DNA of 64,000 nucleotides, from positions 1,269,533 to 1,333,532 of the forward strand of contig NZ_FNJH01000001.1 of assembly GCF_900103225.1 (NCBI RefSeq). Direction: 5' to 3'. Shown here piece after piece: positions 8,385 through 17,677 of this stretch. Source of the DNA: Pseudomonas congelans. Lineage in GTDB: Bacteria; Pseudomonadota; Gammaproteobacteria; Pseudomonadales; Pseudomonadaceae. The notes under the pieces were generated by a model. The model was given only the letters and a program-made list of their open reading frames with translations. It had not been told where the DNA came from and ran no database searches. The translations under genes and the position numbers were made by a program. Position 1 is the stretch's first letter. Each line of letters opens with the position of its first letter.

Positions 8385-9942
8385 AATGGGCCTCCGGAGG
8401 GAATGATTGGCTGTCATGGTCGCTTTCACTGGCGCCCGTGGCGCAGGCCAGCAGTTGGTCGCTGTTGGTGCTCAGTGAGTCGAATTCGCCTGCAACGCGC
8501 CCTCTGTGCAGGACCACAATGCGTTGGGTGATGCCGATCAGCTCCGGCAAGTCCGACGACAGCACCAGCACCGCCGCGCCGCCCTCGGCAAGCCGGGCAA
8601 TCAACCGGTAGATCTCCAACTTGGCGCCGATGTCGACGCCCACGCTGGGTTCGTCCAGCAGGTATAACGTCGAATGGCGGCTCAGCCATTTGCCCAGCAC
8701 AACCTTCTGCTGGTTGCCACCGCTAAGCGCGTGCACCGGCGAATCATGGTCTGAGGTCTTGATTGCAAGTTCATCGATCAGGTGTTGGCTTTCCCCGGCC
8801 TGCGCCGCAGCGTCGAGCAATCCCCAGCGACTGAAGCGCTCCAGGCTGGCCAGCGTGATGTTCTCCAGCACCGAAAGCGCCGGTGCCACGCCATGCGTGC
8901 GGCGCTCCTCGGGGACCAGCGCGATGCCATGGCGTACCGCATCACGCGGTGATTTCAGGTGCAACGGCTGACCGTTCAAGAGCAATTCGCCGCGATCCGG
9001 CTTGAGCAGCCCGAACAGGCTCTTGAGCAGCTCCTTGGCACCCGAGCCGACCAGCCCGGTCAGGCCCAGCACTTCGCCACGCCGCACGCTCAGGTCAACG
9101 CCGTCGTAGAAACGCCCTGCCCCCAGCCCGCGCAGTTTAAGCACGGGCGTGCCGGGTTGCGTCTGCGCCCGGAAATATTGCTCGCCTACCTCCCGATTGA
9201 CCATCAGCCGGGCGATCTGCGCGGTGCTGGTGAGCGCCGGATCGACCACCGCCACATCGCGCCCGTTACGCAGCACGGTGACCTGATCACACAGCGACTC
9301 GATTTCCTGCAAGTAGTGGGAAATGTAGACAATGGTCAGCCCTTCATCGCGCAGGCGGCGGACGATGTCCAGCAAGCGGTCCACTTCCTGTTTGACCAGT
9401 GACACACTCGGCTCGTCGAACACTAGCACCTTCGGCCTGGCCAGCAGCGCGCGAGTTATCTGCAAGATCTGCCGCTGGGCGCTGTCCAGATCGCGTACCA
9501 GGGCCCCAGCGGGCAGGCGCATGGCAAAGTAATCGTTCAGAAGCCTTGCCGCTTCGCGCTCCTGGGCGCGACGATCGACGAAAGGGCCACGCTTGATTTC
9601 CTGCCCGAAAAACAGTGCCTCGCCGACGCTGAAGCTGCCCGGCAGCAGTCGCTCCTGATGAATGAAATGCACGCCTGCGGCTTCGACTTGGCGCGGCGTG
9701 AAACTGTCGAACGGCTGGCCATGAATACTCAAACGGCCGGCGTCGGCACGATGAATACCGGCGAGGACCTTGATCAGGGTCGACTTGCCCGCCCCGTTTT
9801 CACCCACCAGCCCGTGAATCGTTCCGGCCTCGACCCGCAGGTTGACGCCGTCCAGCGCCTGGGTAGCCCCAAAGCGCTTGCTGATGCCTCTCAAGTGCAA
9901 GGCCGGTGGTACCGCTGCAACGTCTGCAATCGCTGATCCCAT
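8371..9942 (-). CDS. CUT2-type sugar ABC transporter ATPase (double NBD)
   Basis: This 523-residue protein has two ATP-binding domains. The first (~15-250) has Walker [10 protein letters not shown], an ABC-signature equivalent around DLDSAQRQI and Walker B KVLVFDEPS. The second (~265-510) has the degenerate P-loop GLVGSGAKELLKSLFG, the signature [15 protein letters not shown] and the Walker B segment TLYLLDEPSVGVD. A degenerate second P-loop is normal for the RbsA/XylG/MglA family. It is second in the operon, 15 bp after the binding-protein gene. It differs clearly from the xylose ATPase at 18.8 kb, so the window has two independent CUT2 importers. Confidence 0.9.
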   Translation of the reverse strand: MGSAIADVAAVPPALHLRGISKRFGATQALDGVNLRVEAGTIHGLVGENGAGKSTLIKVLAGIHRADAGRLSIHGQPFDSFTPRQVEAAGVHFIHQERLLPGSFSVGEALFFGQEIKRGPFVDRRAQEREAARLLNDYFAMRLPAGALVRDLDSAQRQILQITRALLARPKVLVFDEPSVSLVKQEVDRLLDIVRRLRDEGLTIVYISHYLQEIESLCDQVTVLRNGRDVAVVDPALTSTAQIARLMVNREVGEQYFRAQTQPGTPVLKLRGLGAGRFYDGVDLSVRRGEVLGLTGLVGSGAKELLKSLFGLLKPDRGELLLNGQPLHLKSPRDAVRHGIALVPEERRTHGVAPALSVLENITLASLERFSRWGLLDAAAQAGESQHLIDELAIKTSDHDSPVHALSGGNQQKVVLGKWLSRHSTLYLLDEPSVGVDIGAKLEIYRLIARLAEGGAAVLVLSSDLPELIGITQRIVVLHRGRVAGEFDSLSTNSDQLLACATGASESDHDSQSFPPEAHYVRA

Positions 9943-9957
9943 GATCGATCTCCCGCG

Positions 9958-10962
9958 TCAATTATCGCCTCTGAGCTTCTGCACGTCCGGCAGGTTGGCG
10001 GCCGTCGTCAGTAAGGTGGGCACCTGGGTCTCCTTCGGCAGATCGTGCTGTCCGGCCAGATAGCGGGCGACGTTCTGCACCGCGGTCTTGCCGATCAATG
10101 CAGGTTGCTGGGCAACCACGGCACCCACCGGCGAATCTTCGCGGCGCATCAGCTCGAGCACTTCCGGCGTACCGTCGACGCCGTAGGTCTTGATTTCGGT
10201 TCTGCCGGCATCGATCAGCGCCTTGCTGGCGCCCAGCTGCGGGATGTCCCAGGCGGCCCAGATCGCCGAAACACTGCCTTTGGGGTACTTGTTGAGCAAC
10301 GCCGAGACTTGCGAGTAGGCGTCCTGGACCGTATTGGGAATGACATCGCGCAACTCTGGCTCGATGATTTTCAGCTCTGGATGATCCTTGAGCGCCAACT
10401 TGAGCTGGTCGTAACGAATGGCGCAGACCGGTACGCCATAAAATCCGTTGAACACCAGCACGTTACCCTGGCCACCTGCGTCCTTGATCAGTTGCCCGGC
10501 CAGTGCCTTGCCAGTAGCAACGTTGTCGGACGTGGTGTTGTTGAGGCTGTATTGCGAGGGCGCGTCGATGGTGAACAGTGGAATCCCCGCGTTGCTGATG
10601 CGCTTGAGCCAAGGGTCGATAACGCTGAGGGTGCCGAGGGTCTGGATCACCGCATCCGGCTTTTGCGTGACCACGGTCTGCAATTGATTGACCAGGTTCT
10701 TGTCGTTGCGACCGGCATCGAGCGTGATGGGTGTGCCGCCCAGGCGCTTGACCTCATCCACCTGCGCCTGGAAGCCCTTGATATCGAAGTAGTGACTGGT
10801 GCCAGTCATGCTGATCGCAATGCGTTTACCGGCCAGCGAAGGCACATCGCTGTCCTCGGCATACGCGGTTGCGACGAGGCTGGTGGCCAACAGGGTCAGC
10901 ACCAGAGTGCGCCCTATTGCATGCAGGCGGTTGGTCTTGGGGGTCGGGACGGCATCAGGCAT
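9958..10962 (-). CDS. Periplasmic substrate-binding protein of CUT2 ABC transporter
   Basis: This 334-residue protein has an N-terminal export signal (basic start, hydrophobic VLTLLATSLVATAYA, cleavage predicted after AYA) and a periplasmic-binding-protein fold of the RbsB/AI-2 type (KRIAISMTGTSHYFDIKGFQAQ near the mature start; AIWAAWDIPQLGASKALIDAG in the second lobe). It is the first gene of the binding protein-ATPase-permease-permease operon. The lobe residues do not match the xylose-binding protein at 17.7 kb, so the ligand is different and unknown. Confidence 0.85.
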   Translation of the reverse strand: MPDAVPTPKTNRLHAIGRTLVLTLLATSLVATAYAEDSDVPSLAGKRIAISMTGTSHYFDIKGFQAQVDEVKRLGGTPITLDAGRNDKNLVNQLQTVVTQKPDAVIQTLGTLSVIDPWLKRISNAGIPLFTIDAPSQYSLNNTTSDNVATGKALAGQLIKDAGGQGNVLVFNGFYGVPVCAIRYDQLKLALKDHPELKIIEPELRDVIPNTVQDAYSQVSALLNKYPKGSVSAIWAAWDIPQLGASKALIDAGRTEIKTYGVDGTPEVLELMRREDSPVGAVVAQQPALIGKTAVQNVARYLAGQHDLPKETQVPTLLTTAANLPDVQKLRGDN

Positions 10963-11184
10963 TCGGGTGGCTCCGCTGGCTCAGGAAAACAATCCTGATC
11001 AGCAGTGCACAGGTCATGCCCAAAGCCTTGTAGTGCGCCTGGCGATAGCCCGACGCCCGGCGGCAGGCGGTTTCAAGCTGTTGAGCCAGATGGCGGTTGT
11101 GCGCAGTAACCTGGCTTTGCCGGCTAAAACGCCGGACACTTTGTCGATTCACTGTTGCCCGTACAACAGCGAATCGATGCGGTA

Positions 11185-11205
11185 ACGGGCCTGCTATCGG
11201 CCCGT
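11185..11205 (-). terminator. Hairpin directly after the chemoreceptor stop codon
   Basis: ACGGGCC and GGCCCGT form a 7-bp GC-rich stem around a 7-base loop, starting two bases after the TAA stop of the chemoreceptor gene on the minus strand. There is no long T-run, so it could be a weak terminator or an mRNA-stabilising hairpin. The rest of the 244-bp gap to the binding-protein gene shows nothing further. Confidence 0.4.
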
Positions 11206-11206
11206 G

Positions 11207-12841
11207 TTATCTGAGCTTGAACTGCCCCAGGGTGGTCGTCAGGTCACTCGCCAGCTCGGCCAGTGACTGGCTGGCACTGCCGGTCTGGCTGGTGCGCACC
11301 GCCGATTGTGCCGACAAATCACGGATGCGCACCAGGTTGCGGTCCACTTCCCGCGCAACCAGCGCTTGTTCTTCGGAGGCGCTGGCGATCACCGTATTGC
11401 GCTCATCGATAACCATGACCGAGCTGGCGATGCTGGCCAGCACAGCGTTGGCCGACTCGGCCTGTTGTTTGGTGCGCTGCGCCTGGTCGGTACTGACTTC
11501 AAGCGCGACCAGGGTACTTTTGGTGCCCTGCTGGATGTGCCCGACCATGGTTTCGATCTCGCGAGTCGATTCGCTGGTGCGGTGGGCCAGCGCGCGCACC
11601 TCGTCGGCGACCACGGCAAACCCCCGTCCGGCTTCGCCCGCGCGTGCCGCTTCGATGGCAGCGTTGAGGGCCAGCAGGTTGGTTTGCTCGGACACCGCGC
11701 GAATAACATCCAGAACCTTGGTGATATCCAGCGTGCGGGTGGCCAGCGCCTGCGCCTCGACCGATGCCGTGCCAACATTTCGGGTCAGCTCAAGGATCGA
11801 TTGGACGGTTTGATTGAGCTCTTCCTGACCTTCGCGGGCCGACACCGAAGAGGCTTTGGATTCTACCGAGGTGGCCACCGCATTACGCGCCACTTCATCG
11901 ACCGCCTGGCTCATCTCGGTGACCGCAGTTGCCGCCATTTCGATTTCGCTGTTCTGCACCACCAGATCGGCGTTGCTGTTGACCATCAAGGCGCTCATTT
12001 CTTCCGTGGCCGACGCCAACTGGTGAGCGGCATCGCCCACCTGACTCAGGGTCTGGCTCAAATTGCCGCGCATGCGCTCCATCGATTGCAGCAACAGGGC
12101 CGCTTCATCAGTGCCCTCACGGTTGATTGCGCTGGGACGCAGGTCGCCTGCGGCAATGGTTTCCGAGCTGTGCAGCGCCTGACTGATCGGTACTGCCAGA
12201 CTTTTCGTCAGACGCCAGGCAAGCAATACGGTCAGCAACACCGTCAGAAACATCACCGCCTGAGTGACGACCACGGCGTTTTCATACACCGAGGTCGCTG
12301 CAGCGCTGGATTCGGCTTCGGAGTCATCATTGATCTTTTCCAGCTTGCCTAGGGCTGCTTCGATACTTTCCGCCATGGCCTTCATCTCGCCCCAGACGAT
12401 CGCCCTTCCGGCCTCCGCCTGATTTTCGTTGATCAGCGTATAGACCTTCTCGGCACGGTCGATGTAGCCCTTATAAGTGCTCTTCAGACCCTCGACGAGT
12501 GCGCGCTCTTCATCCTCGGTGATGAGCGGGTCATAGGCCTCTACGGCCTTTTGGAACCCGGCCTTCTTTTCAAGGAGCTCGGTGTGAGCCATAGCCACTT
12601 GCGCAAGGTCATGCGTGGCTAGCATTTTGGCCACGGTAGTGCGGGTTTTCTCGACCGCCAGGGAAATATCGTCACCCAGCGCAATCCCGGGAAGGGCATC
12701 GTTTTCGATTTCAAGCGATTGCTCACGAATACCGTGCAATTGCTGAATGCTGAAAATACCAAGCCCGAACACCAGCACCACCATCAACGCAAAGCAGGCG
12801 GAGGTCCGCGCGGCTATTTTCAGCTGTCTCAGCATCTTCAA
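11207..12841 (-). CDS. Methyl-accepting chemotaxis protein
   Basis: This 544-residue transmembrane chemoreceptor has TM1 at ~12-32 ([18 protein letters not shown]), a helical periplasmic domain of ~150 residues of the four-helix-bundle type, and TM2 at ~190-212 followed by a HAMP linker. The cytoplasmic signalling domain carries the hairpin tip region [25 protein letters not shown] (here preceded by IRAV) and the [18 protein letters not shown] motif. It has no C-terminal CheR-binding pentapeptide; it ends TTLGQFKLR. The gene is monocistronic. The ligand is not predictable, although the adjacent importer operon makes a shared ligand possible. Confidence 0.92.
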   Translation of the reverse strand: MKMLRQLKIAARTSACFALMVVLVFGLGIFSIQQLHGIREQSLEIENDALPGIALGDDISLAVEKTRTTVAKMLATHDLAQVAMAHTELLEKKAGFQKAVEAYDPLITEDEERALVEGLKSTYKGYIDRAEKVYTLINENQAEAGRAIVWGEMKAMAESIEAALGKLEKINDDSEAESSAAATSVYENAVVVTQAVMFLTVLLTVLLAWRLTKSLAVPISQALHSSETIAAGDLRPSAINREGTDEAALLLQSMERMRGNLSQTLSQVGDAAHQLASATEEMSALMVNSNADLVVQNSEIEMAATAVTEMSQAVDEVARNAVATSVESKASSVSAREGQEELNQTVQSILELTRNVGTASVEAQALATRTLDITKVLDVIRAVSEQTNLLALNAAIEAARAGEAGRGFAVVADEVRALAHRTSESTREIETMVGHIQQGTKSTLVALEVSTDQAQRTKQQAESANAVLASIASSVMVIDERNTVIASASEEQALVAREVDRNLVRIRDLSAQSAVRTSQTGSASQSLAELASDLTTTLGQFKLR

Positions 12842-13041
12842 TCCCCTTCCCGTGACCGGTAAATAAAATTATCTCCGTCATTCCTATCGGCAGAACGGGA
12901 AAAAGTATGAAGATGCTCTAGAGAGGTGCCACTGCTATCGTGGGCCCACCTGAATCGAAGCTTATGGTAGGTTTCGCGACGCTCGATAATCGCGAGATGG
13001 ACGGGTCTTTTCCCCCTTCAGACTGACTTCCTGGAGCTGCC

Positions 13042-13470
13042 ATGAAACCTTGCTACGCCGCTGCATTACTTGCTTTTTCACTGCCTGGCCTCGCTCACGC
13101 AGGCGACGCGCTACCCACCTACTCCGCCATCACCCAGGCATTGAACACCGGAGAGTCGGTCGCCGTGGTGATCGACCTGGGACAATGCAAATCCTCGATC
13201 GCAGGGGCCGAGCCGTCCAAAACCAAAGGCGGCAAACGCATCGATGCCTACCGCATCACCCCCGACGGCACGCTGGCGTTTTCGGACACCCACTTCAGCC
13301 TTGATCGCGATAACAAACCTATCGAGCAATTCATTCGCTATCAGATACGCTCGAACGGCACCGCCACATTCAGCATGACCACGCTGAATGTTCCTGGTTA
13401 TCAGCAGGTGGGCAGTCCGGTGAGTTATGACTGTGCGGTCGGCAAAGGATTGAGTTTTTTTACCAGCTAG
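13042..13470 (+). CDS. VirK-like small exported protein
   Basis: This 142-residue protein has a clear Sec signal peptide (MKPCYAAALLAFSLPGLAHA, cleavage after AHA). The mature part has the pattern of the VirK family known from Agrobacterium and other plant-associated bacteria: LNTGESVAVVIDLGQC, GGKRIDAYRI, DGTLAFSDTHF and FIRYQIRSNGTATF. Two mature cysteines (in DLGQC and SYDCAV) could form a disulfide. It stands alone with its own upstream region, where a weak hrp-box-like arrangement is seen (12926-12953). The molecular function of VirK proteins is not settled. Confidence 0.75.
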   Translation: MKPCYAAALLAFSLPGLAHAGDALPTYSAITQALNTGESVAVVIDLGQCKSSIAGAEPSKTKGGKRIDAYRITPDGTLAFSDTHFSLDRDNKPIEQFIRYQIRSNGTATFSMTTLNVPGYQQVGSPVSYDCAVGKGLSFFTS

Positions 13471-13476
13471 TAAGGG

Positions 13477-13848
13477 TCACATCGTAACCAAATGCACCAG
13501 ATGGATATCCGGCGTGGGCGACAGACCATCCTCACGCCCTTGAAAGTAACGCTCGAACTGCTTGTCGGGAGACAACATTTCGAGCACTTCAAATCCGCGT
13601 GAACTGGCGACTTCGACAAAATGATCGGGACGAATCTGGGCAATCAGTTCTTCACCGCCCCGCGCCTTAAATTTCCCCACGGCATCATAGGTCGACCATT
13701 CAGACTCAGGCATGCAACTCCTTGGTACCTTGATATCAATGACCCGTTGGGTACCACGTCCAAACCCGCTGCCCATTGTGGCAAGCATTTCAACAAGCGT
13801 ACTTTGCGCGATGTAATAGCTTAGGCCCAATAATGACGGAGCTTTCAT
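13477..13848 (-). CDS. Hypothetical protein, unrecognised, AT-richer region
   Basis: This protein of about 123 residues starts from the ATG at 13848, which has a weak AGG upstream; in-frame starts reaching back to about 13905 are also possible. I recognise no family. Visible features are a hydrophobic start (MKAPSLLGLSYYIAQSTLVEM), a GFGRGTQRVIDIKVPRS stretch and a charged C-terminus. Base composition and codon use upstream (13.85-14.05 kb) are more AT-rich than the surroundings, which suggests acquired DNA or a remnant of a longer toxin-like or effector-like gene. It converges with the VirK gene, with six bases between stops. Confidence 0.5.
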   Translation of the reverse strand: MKAPSLLGLSYYIAQSTLVEMLATMGSGFGRGTQRVIDIKVPRSCMPESEWSTYDAVGKFKARGGEELIAQIRPDHFVEVASSRGFEVLEMLSPDKQFERYFQGREDGLSPTPDIHLVHLVTM

Positions 13849-14085
13849 ATAACCTGTATGTCGCCGGCCTGGCATATGTAATAAGAAGTGTAAGTCCATT
13901 CCCATAAGGCTATGTAACAAAGTGACTCACACGGCTATTACTCAACTAACACTACCAGCCAAATGAGCCTGCCTGGTCAACTCATAGCACACTATGTACT
14001 AAACAAAGTTTAATCCGCGCCTATCGAAAACCTGTTTACATGAGCGACATCAATTTTCTGACCGTTCCTTACAAGGAGATACGAA

Positions 14086-14853
14086 ATGACCTATACCGTC
14101 AAACAGTATGGATGGATTCGCGATCTGCCTGATCATCGCGATCATCTGTATGCGGCCCCGCCCACCACACTGGCGGCGCTTCCACACAAGGTTGATCTGC
14201 GCCCCCATTGCCCGCCTGTGTACGATCAGGGCCAACTGGGTAGTTGTACCGCAAACGGTATTGCCGGAGCGATTCAGTTTGATCGCATGAAGCAAAAGTT
14301 GACGCCCGCGTTCGAACCCTCGCGGTTGTTTATCTATTACAACGAACGGGTTATCGAGCATACCGTCGATTCTGACAGCGGCGCCATGATCCGGCACGGC
14401 ATTAAAAGTGTTGCGAAGCAAGGTGATTGCCCTGAAAAAGAGTGGCCTTATGATATTGAGAAGTTCACTGTCAAACCTCCGGCTGCCTGCTACAAGGACG
14501 CAAGAAAATACAAGGCAGTGTCTTACCAGAAAGTTGCGCAAAACCTCAATCAGATGAAAGGCTGCCTAGCGGCAGGTTATCCGTTTGTCATTGGTTTTTC
14601 CGTCTACGAGAGCTTTGAAAGCAAGAAAGTTGCTCAGACCGGGCATGCCCCGGTGCCGGGTCCTCATGAAAAAATGCTGGGAGGGCACTGCGTATTGGCA
14701 GTGGGCTACAACGATGCCCATCAGCATTTCATCTTGCGCAACTCATGGGGCGCCAGTTGGGGCATGGAAGGCTACTTCACCCTGCCCTACAGTTATCTGC
14801 TGGATGAAAATCTGTCCAACGACTTCTGGACGATAAGGGTCTTGGCTGCCTGA
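14086..14853 (+). CDS. Papain-like cysteine peptidase (C1 family), no signal or propeptide
   Basis: This 255-residue C1A-type peptidase has oxyanion Q48 and nucleophile C54 in YDQGQLGSCTANG, catalytic H201 in GGHCVLAVGYND and N219 in LRNSWGASWG. It has no signal peptide and no long propeptide; only ~35 residues precede the catalytic domain, containing the DLPDHRDHLYAAP segment seen in bacterial papain-like proteins. An AAGGAG sequence lies upstream of the ATG. Codon use around it is less GC-rich than neighbours. It stands alone, facing the xylR gene end to end. A cytoplasmic housekeeping role, a secreted role by a non-Sec route or an effector role are all possible. Confidence 0.85.
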   Translation: MTYTVKQYGWIRDLPDHRDHLYAAPPTTLAALPHKVDLRPHCPPVYDQGQLGSCTANGIAGAIQFDRMKQKLTPAFEPSRLFIYYNERVIEHTVDSDSGAMIRHGIKSVAKQGDCPEKEWPYDIEKFTVKPPAACYKDARKYKAVSYQKVAQNLNQMKGCLAAGYPFVIGFSVYESFESKKVAQTGHAPVPGPHEKMLGGHCVLAVGYNDAHQHFILRNSWGASWGMEGYFTLPYSYLLDENLSNDFWTIRVLAA

Positions 14854-14858
14854 CCTTG

Positions 14859-16058
14859 TCAGGCACTTGGGTATTGCACTGCCGCATTGACATCCTGCTG
14901 GTACTCCCGCGGCGTGCAGCCGAACTCGCGACGAAACACGGTGTGCAGGTATTGCGCAGACCGAAAACCGCAATCGCGGGCGATCTCGGCAATGGCCAGC
15001 CCGGTGTTTTCCAGTCCGTTTGCAGCGGCGGCCAGTTTGAAGCGCAGGATCTCGTCGTGCACGCTGCAGCCCCTTACGCGGCGAAAATGCGATTCCAGTG
15101 ATGAGCGCGAAACGCCCACATAGGCGGCTACCTGTGCAGTCTTGATGCCCTGACACGCGTACTGCCGGATAAACAGCAGCGCCTGCATCACATAAGGGTC
15201 ACCCAAGGGCTGATGCAGGCTCGAAGCCTGCACGTTGACAGTGTCCGGCGGTATCAGAATGTGTGTACCCGAAGACGGCATGCCGTGCAGCATCTGGTGC
15301 AGCAGCCGTGCGGCGGTGCGGCCCATTGTGTCGGTGCCTTGAACGACCGAACTGAGCGGCACGCGAGTGAGGGTCTTGGTCAACGGATCATTGTCGATAC
15401 CGATCAGTGCCACCTGTTCGGGAACAGCAATTCCGGCGGTCAGGCAGGCCTGCAGTAGCTGACGAGCGCGGGCGTCGGTCACGGCGATGATGCCGATCGG
15501 TTTGGGCAGGCTTTGCAGCCAGGCGATCTGCTGTTCTACGGCGCTGTCCCAGAGCGGTGCGCTGGTGCCCAGGCCACGATAGACCTCGGCGTGCAGGCCA
15601 TCGCGTTGCAGCAAGCGGCGAAAGGCCTGCTCGCGCTCCTGCGCCCAGCGATTGGCCTGTGCTTCAGGCAGGCTGAAGCAGGCAAAGCGCGTCAGCCCGG
15701 CCTCGATCAGGTGCTCGTAGGCTGCCTTGATCAAGGCGTGATTGTCAGTCGCCACATAAGGAATGCCCTTCGGGTAGGCACGCTCATCCTGATAGGAGCC
15801 ACCGACTGCCACCACCGGCAGTTTGATCCCGGCCAATGCCTCGCCGATCAGCGGGTCATCGAAATCGGCAATGATCCCGTCCCCCTGCCAGCGCTCGATG
15901 CCTTTCAGGCGACAGAGGAAATCCTCCTCCAGGAACAGGTCCCAGGACACCCGGGTGCTGCTGAGATAGTTGCCGATGCCGCTGATGATGCCGCGGTCAT
16001 AGATCTTGCTGCCGTTGAACAACAGCGCGATACGGTGAACGGGAGGTACGGTCTTCAT
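14859..16058 (-). CDS. xylR: XylR xylose operon activator
   Basis: This 399-residue regulator has a LacI/PBP-like sensor domain (start VHRIALLFNGSKIYDRGIISGI; IIADFDDPLIGEAL; PVVAVGGSYQDE) joined to a C-terminal AraC helix-turn-helix pair (~290-395; YVGVSRSSLESHFRR; IAEIARDCGFRSAQYLHTVFRR). This PBP-AraC fusion is the architecture of E. coli XylR, which activates xylose genes when xylose is bound. It is divergent from xylA with a ~170-bp shared control region. Direct repeats for XylR were not resolved with confidence. Confidence 0.92.
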   Translation of the reverse strand: MKTVPPVHRIALLFNGSKIYDRGIISGIGNYLSSTRVSWDLFLEEDFLCRLKGIERWQGDGIIADFDDPLIGEALAGIKLPVVAVGGSYQDERAYPKGIPYVATDNHALIKAAYEHLIEAGLTRFACFSLPEAQANRWAQEREQAFRRLLQRDGLHAEVYRGLGTSAPLWDSAVEQQIAWLQSLPKPIGIIAVTDARARQLLQACLTAGIAVPEQVALIGIDNDPLTKTLTRVPLSSVVQGTDTMGRTAARLLHQMLHGMPSSGTHILIPPDTVNVQASSLHQPLGDPYVMQALLFIRQYACQGIKTAQVAAYVGVSRSSLESHFRRVRGCSVHDEILRFKLAAAANGLENTGLAIAEIARDCGFRSAQYLHTVFRREFGCTPREYQQDVNAAVQYPSA

Positions 16059-16227
16059 TGTTTTTATGCCGATTCGATAAGCACGACGCCGTGGGCCACA
16101 GACTAGGCCGCTGACCGGCGAATCTCAACACTCAAAATCGCACTGTGCGTTGACGATTTTCATAATCAGCGCACGCAGGGCCGTTGCTAGTATCCAGACA
16201 CCGCCAAGAACAATAAGGAAAACGCCC

Positions 16228-17544
16228 ATGCTGTACTTCCCCGACGTCGACAGGGTTCGCTATGAAGGCCCTGACAGCGACTCGCCCCTCGCCTTTCGCC
16301 ACTATGACGCCGACAAGCTGGTCCTCGGCAAACCCATGCGTGAGCACTTGCGCATGGCGGCCTGCTATTGGCACACCTTCGTATGGCCGGGCGCCGACAT
16401 GTTCGGTGTCGGCACCTTCAAGCGCCCCTGGCAAGGTTCCGGTGACCCCATGGAACTGGCCATCGGCAAGGCCGAAGCGGCGTTCGAGTTCTTCTCCAAG
16501 CTCGGCATCGATTACTACAGCTTCCACGACACCGATGTGGCACCGGAAGGCGCCTCACTGAAAGAATATCGCCACAACTTCGCGCACATGGTCGATCATC
16601 TGGAGCGCCATCAGGAACAGAGCGGCATAAAGCTGCTGTGGGGTACGGCCAACTGCTTCAGCAACCCACGCTTCGCCGCAGGCGCTGCCAGCAACCCGGA
16701 CCCGGAAGTCTTTGCCTACGCCGCTACCCAGGTGTTCAGCGCGATGAATGCCACCCAGCGTCTCAAAGGCTCCAACTACGTGTTGTGGGGCGGTCGTGAA
16801 GGCTACGAAACCCTGCTCAATACGGACCTCAGGCGTGAACGCGAACAGCTCGGGCGCTTCATGCGCATGGTGGTCGAACACAAGCACAAGATCGGTTTCA
16901 AGGGCGATCTGTTGATCGAGCCCAAGCCACAGGAGCCGACCAAGCATCAGTACGATTACGACAGCGCCACGGTGTTCGGTTTTCTGCAGCAGTACGGCCT
17001 GGAAAACGAGATCAAGGTCAATATCGAGGCCAACCACGCCACACTGGCCGGGCACAGCTTCCACCACGAAATCGCCACGGCGGTCTCGCTGGGGATTTTC
17101 GGCAGCATCGACGCCAACCGTGGCGACCCACAGAATGGCTGGGACACGGACCAGTTCCCCAACAGCGTCGAGGAGATGACGCTCGCCACCTACGAGATCC
17201 TCAAGGCTGGCGGCTTCACCAATGGCGGTTTCAATTTCGACTCGAAAGTGCGTCGCCAGAGCCTCGACGATATCGATCTGTTCCACGGCCACGTCGCCGC
17301 GATGGACGTCCTCGCCCTGGCGCTGGAACGTGCCGCCGCCATGGTGCAGAACGATAAACTCCAGCACTTCAAGGATCAGCGCTACGCCGGCTGGCAGCAG
17401 CCTTTCGGGCAATCGGTACTGGCAGGCGAATTCAGCCTTGCGTCGCTCGCCGAACACGCCTTCGCCAACGAACTGAACCCGCAGGCTGTCAGTGGTCGCC
17501 AGGAACTGCTCGAAGGCGTGGTCAACCGCTTTATCTACGCCTGA
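16228..17544 (+). CDS. xylA: Xylose isomerase
   Basis: XylA converts D-xylose to D-xylulose with two divalent metal ions. The 438-residue length is typical. Catalytic H100 and D103 are in [10 protein letters not shown], metal-ligand segments include [16 protein letters not shown] and [19 protein letters not shown], and [17 protein letters not shown] carries the second metal site. I chose the ATG at 16228, with AATAAGGA upstream, over an upstream in-frame start that falls in the promoter. The xylFGH importer follows on the same strand after 133 bp. No xylulokinase gene (xylB) is in the window. Confidence 0.96.
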   Translation: MLYFPDVDRVRYEGPDSDSPLAFRHYDADKLVLGKPMREHLRMAACYWHTFVWPGADMFGVGTFKRPWQGSGDPMELAIGKAEAAFEFFSKLGIDYYSFHDTDVAPEGASLKEYRHNFAHMVDHLERHQEQSGIKLLWGTANCFSNPRFAAGAASNPDPEVFAYAATQVFSAMNATQRLKGSNYVLWGGREGYETLLNTDLRREREQLGRFMRMVVEHKHKIGFKGDLLIEPKPQEPTKHQYDYDSATVFGFLQQYGLENEIKVNIEANHATLAGHSFHHEIATAVSLGIFGSIDANRGDPQNGWDTDQFPNSVEEMTLATYEILKAGGFTNGGFNFDSKVRRQSLDDIDLFHGHVAAMDVLALALERAAAMVQNDKLQHFKDQRYAGWQQPFGQSVLAGEFSLASLAEHAFANELNPQAVSGRQELLEGVVNRFIYA

Positions 17545-17677
17545 CAGGCTTGGCTGGACGTCGCCGTGACATTCAGGCGACAAATCTTCATACGCGACGT
17601 CCGGCAACGCTCTACAGTTCTATCGGTATCACCCTCAGTCAAGAAGTGTCTCAAACAACAATAAAAGGACGCACCCT

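Noticed and set aside
8371..9942. Degenerate second Walker A in the CUT2 ATPase seen as a defect
   Set aside because: This is normal for the RbsA/XylG family, including the xylose ATPase here.
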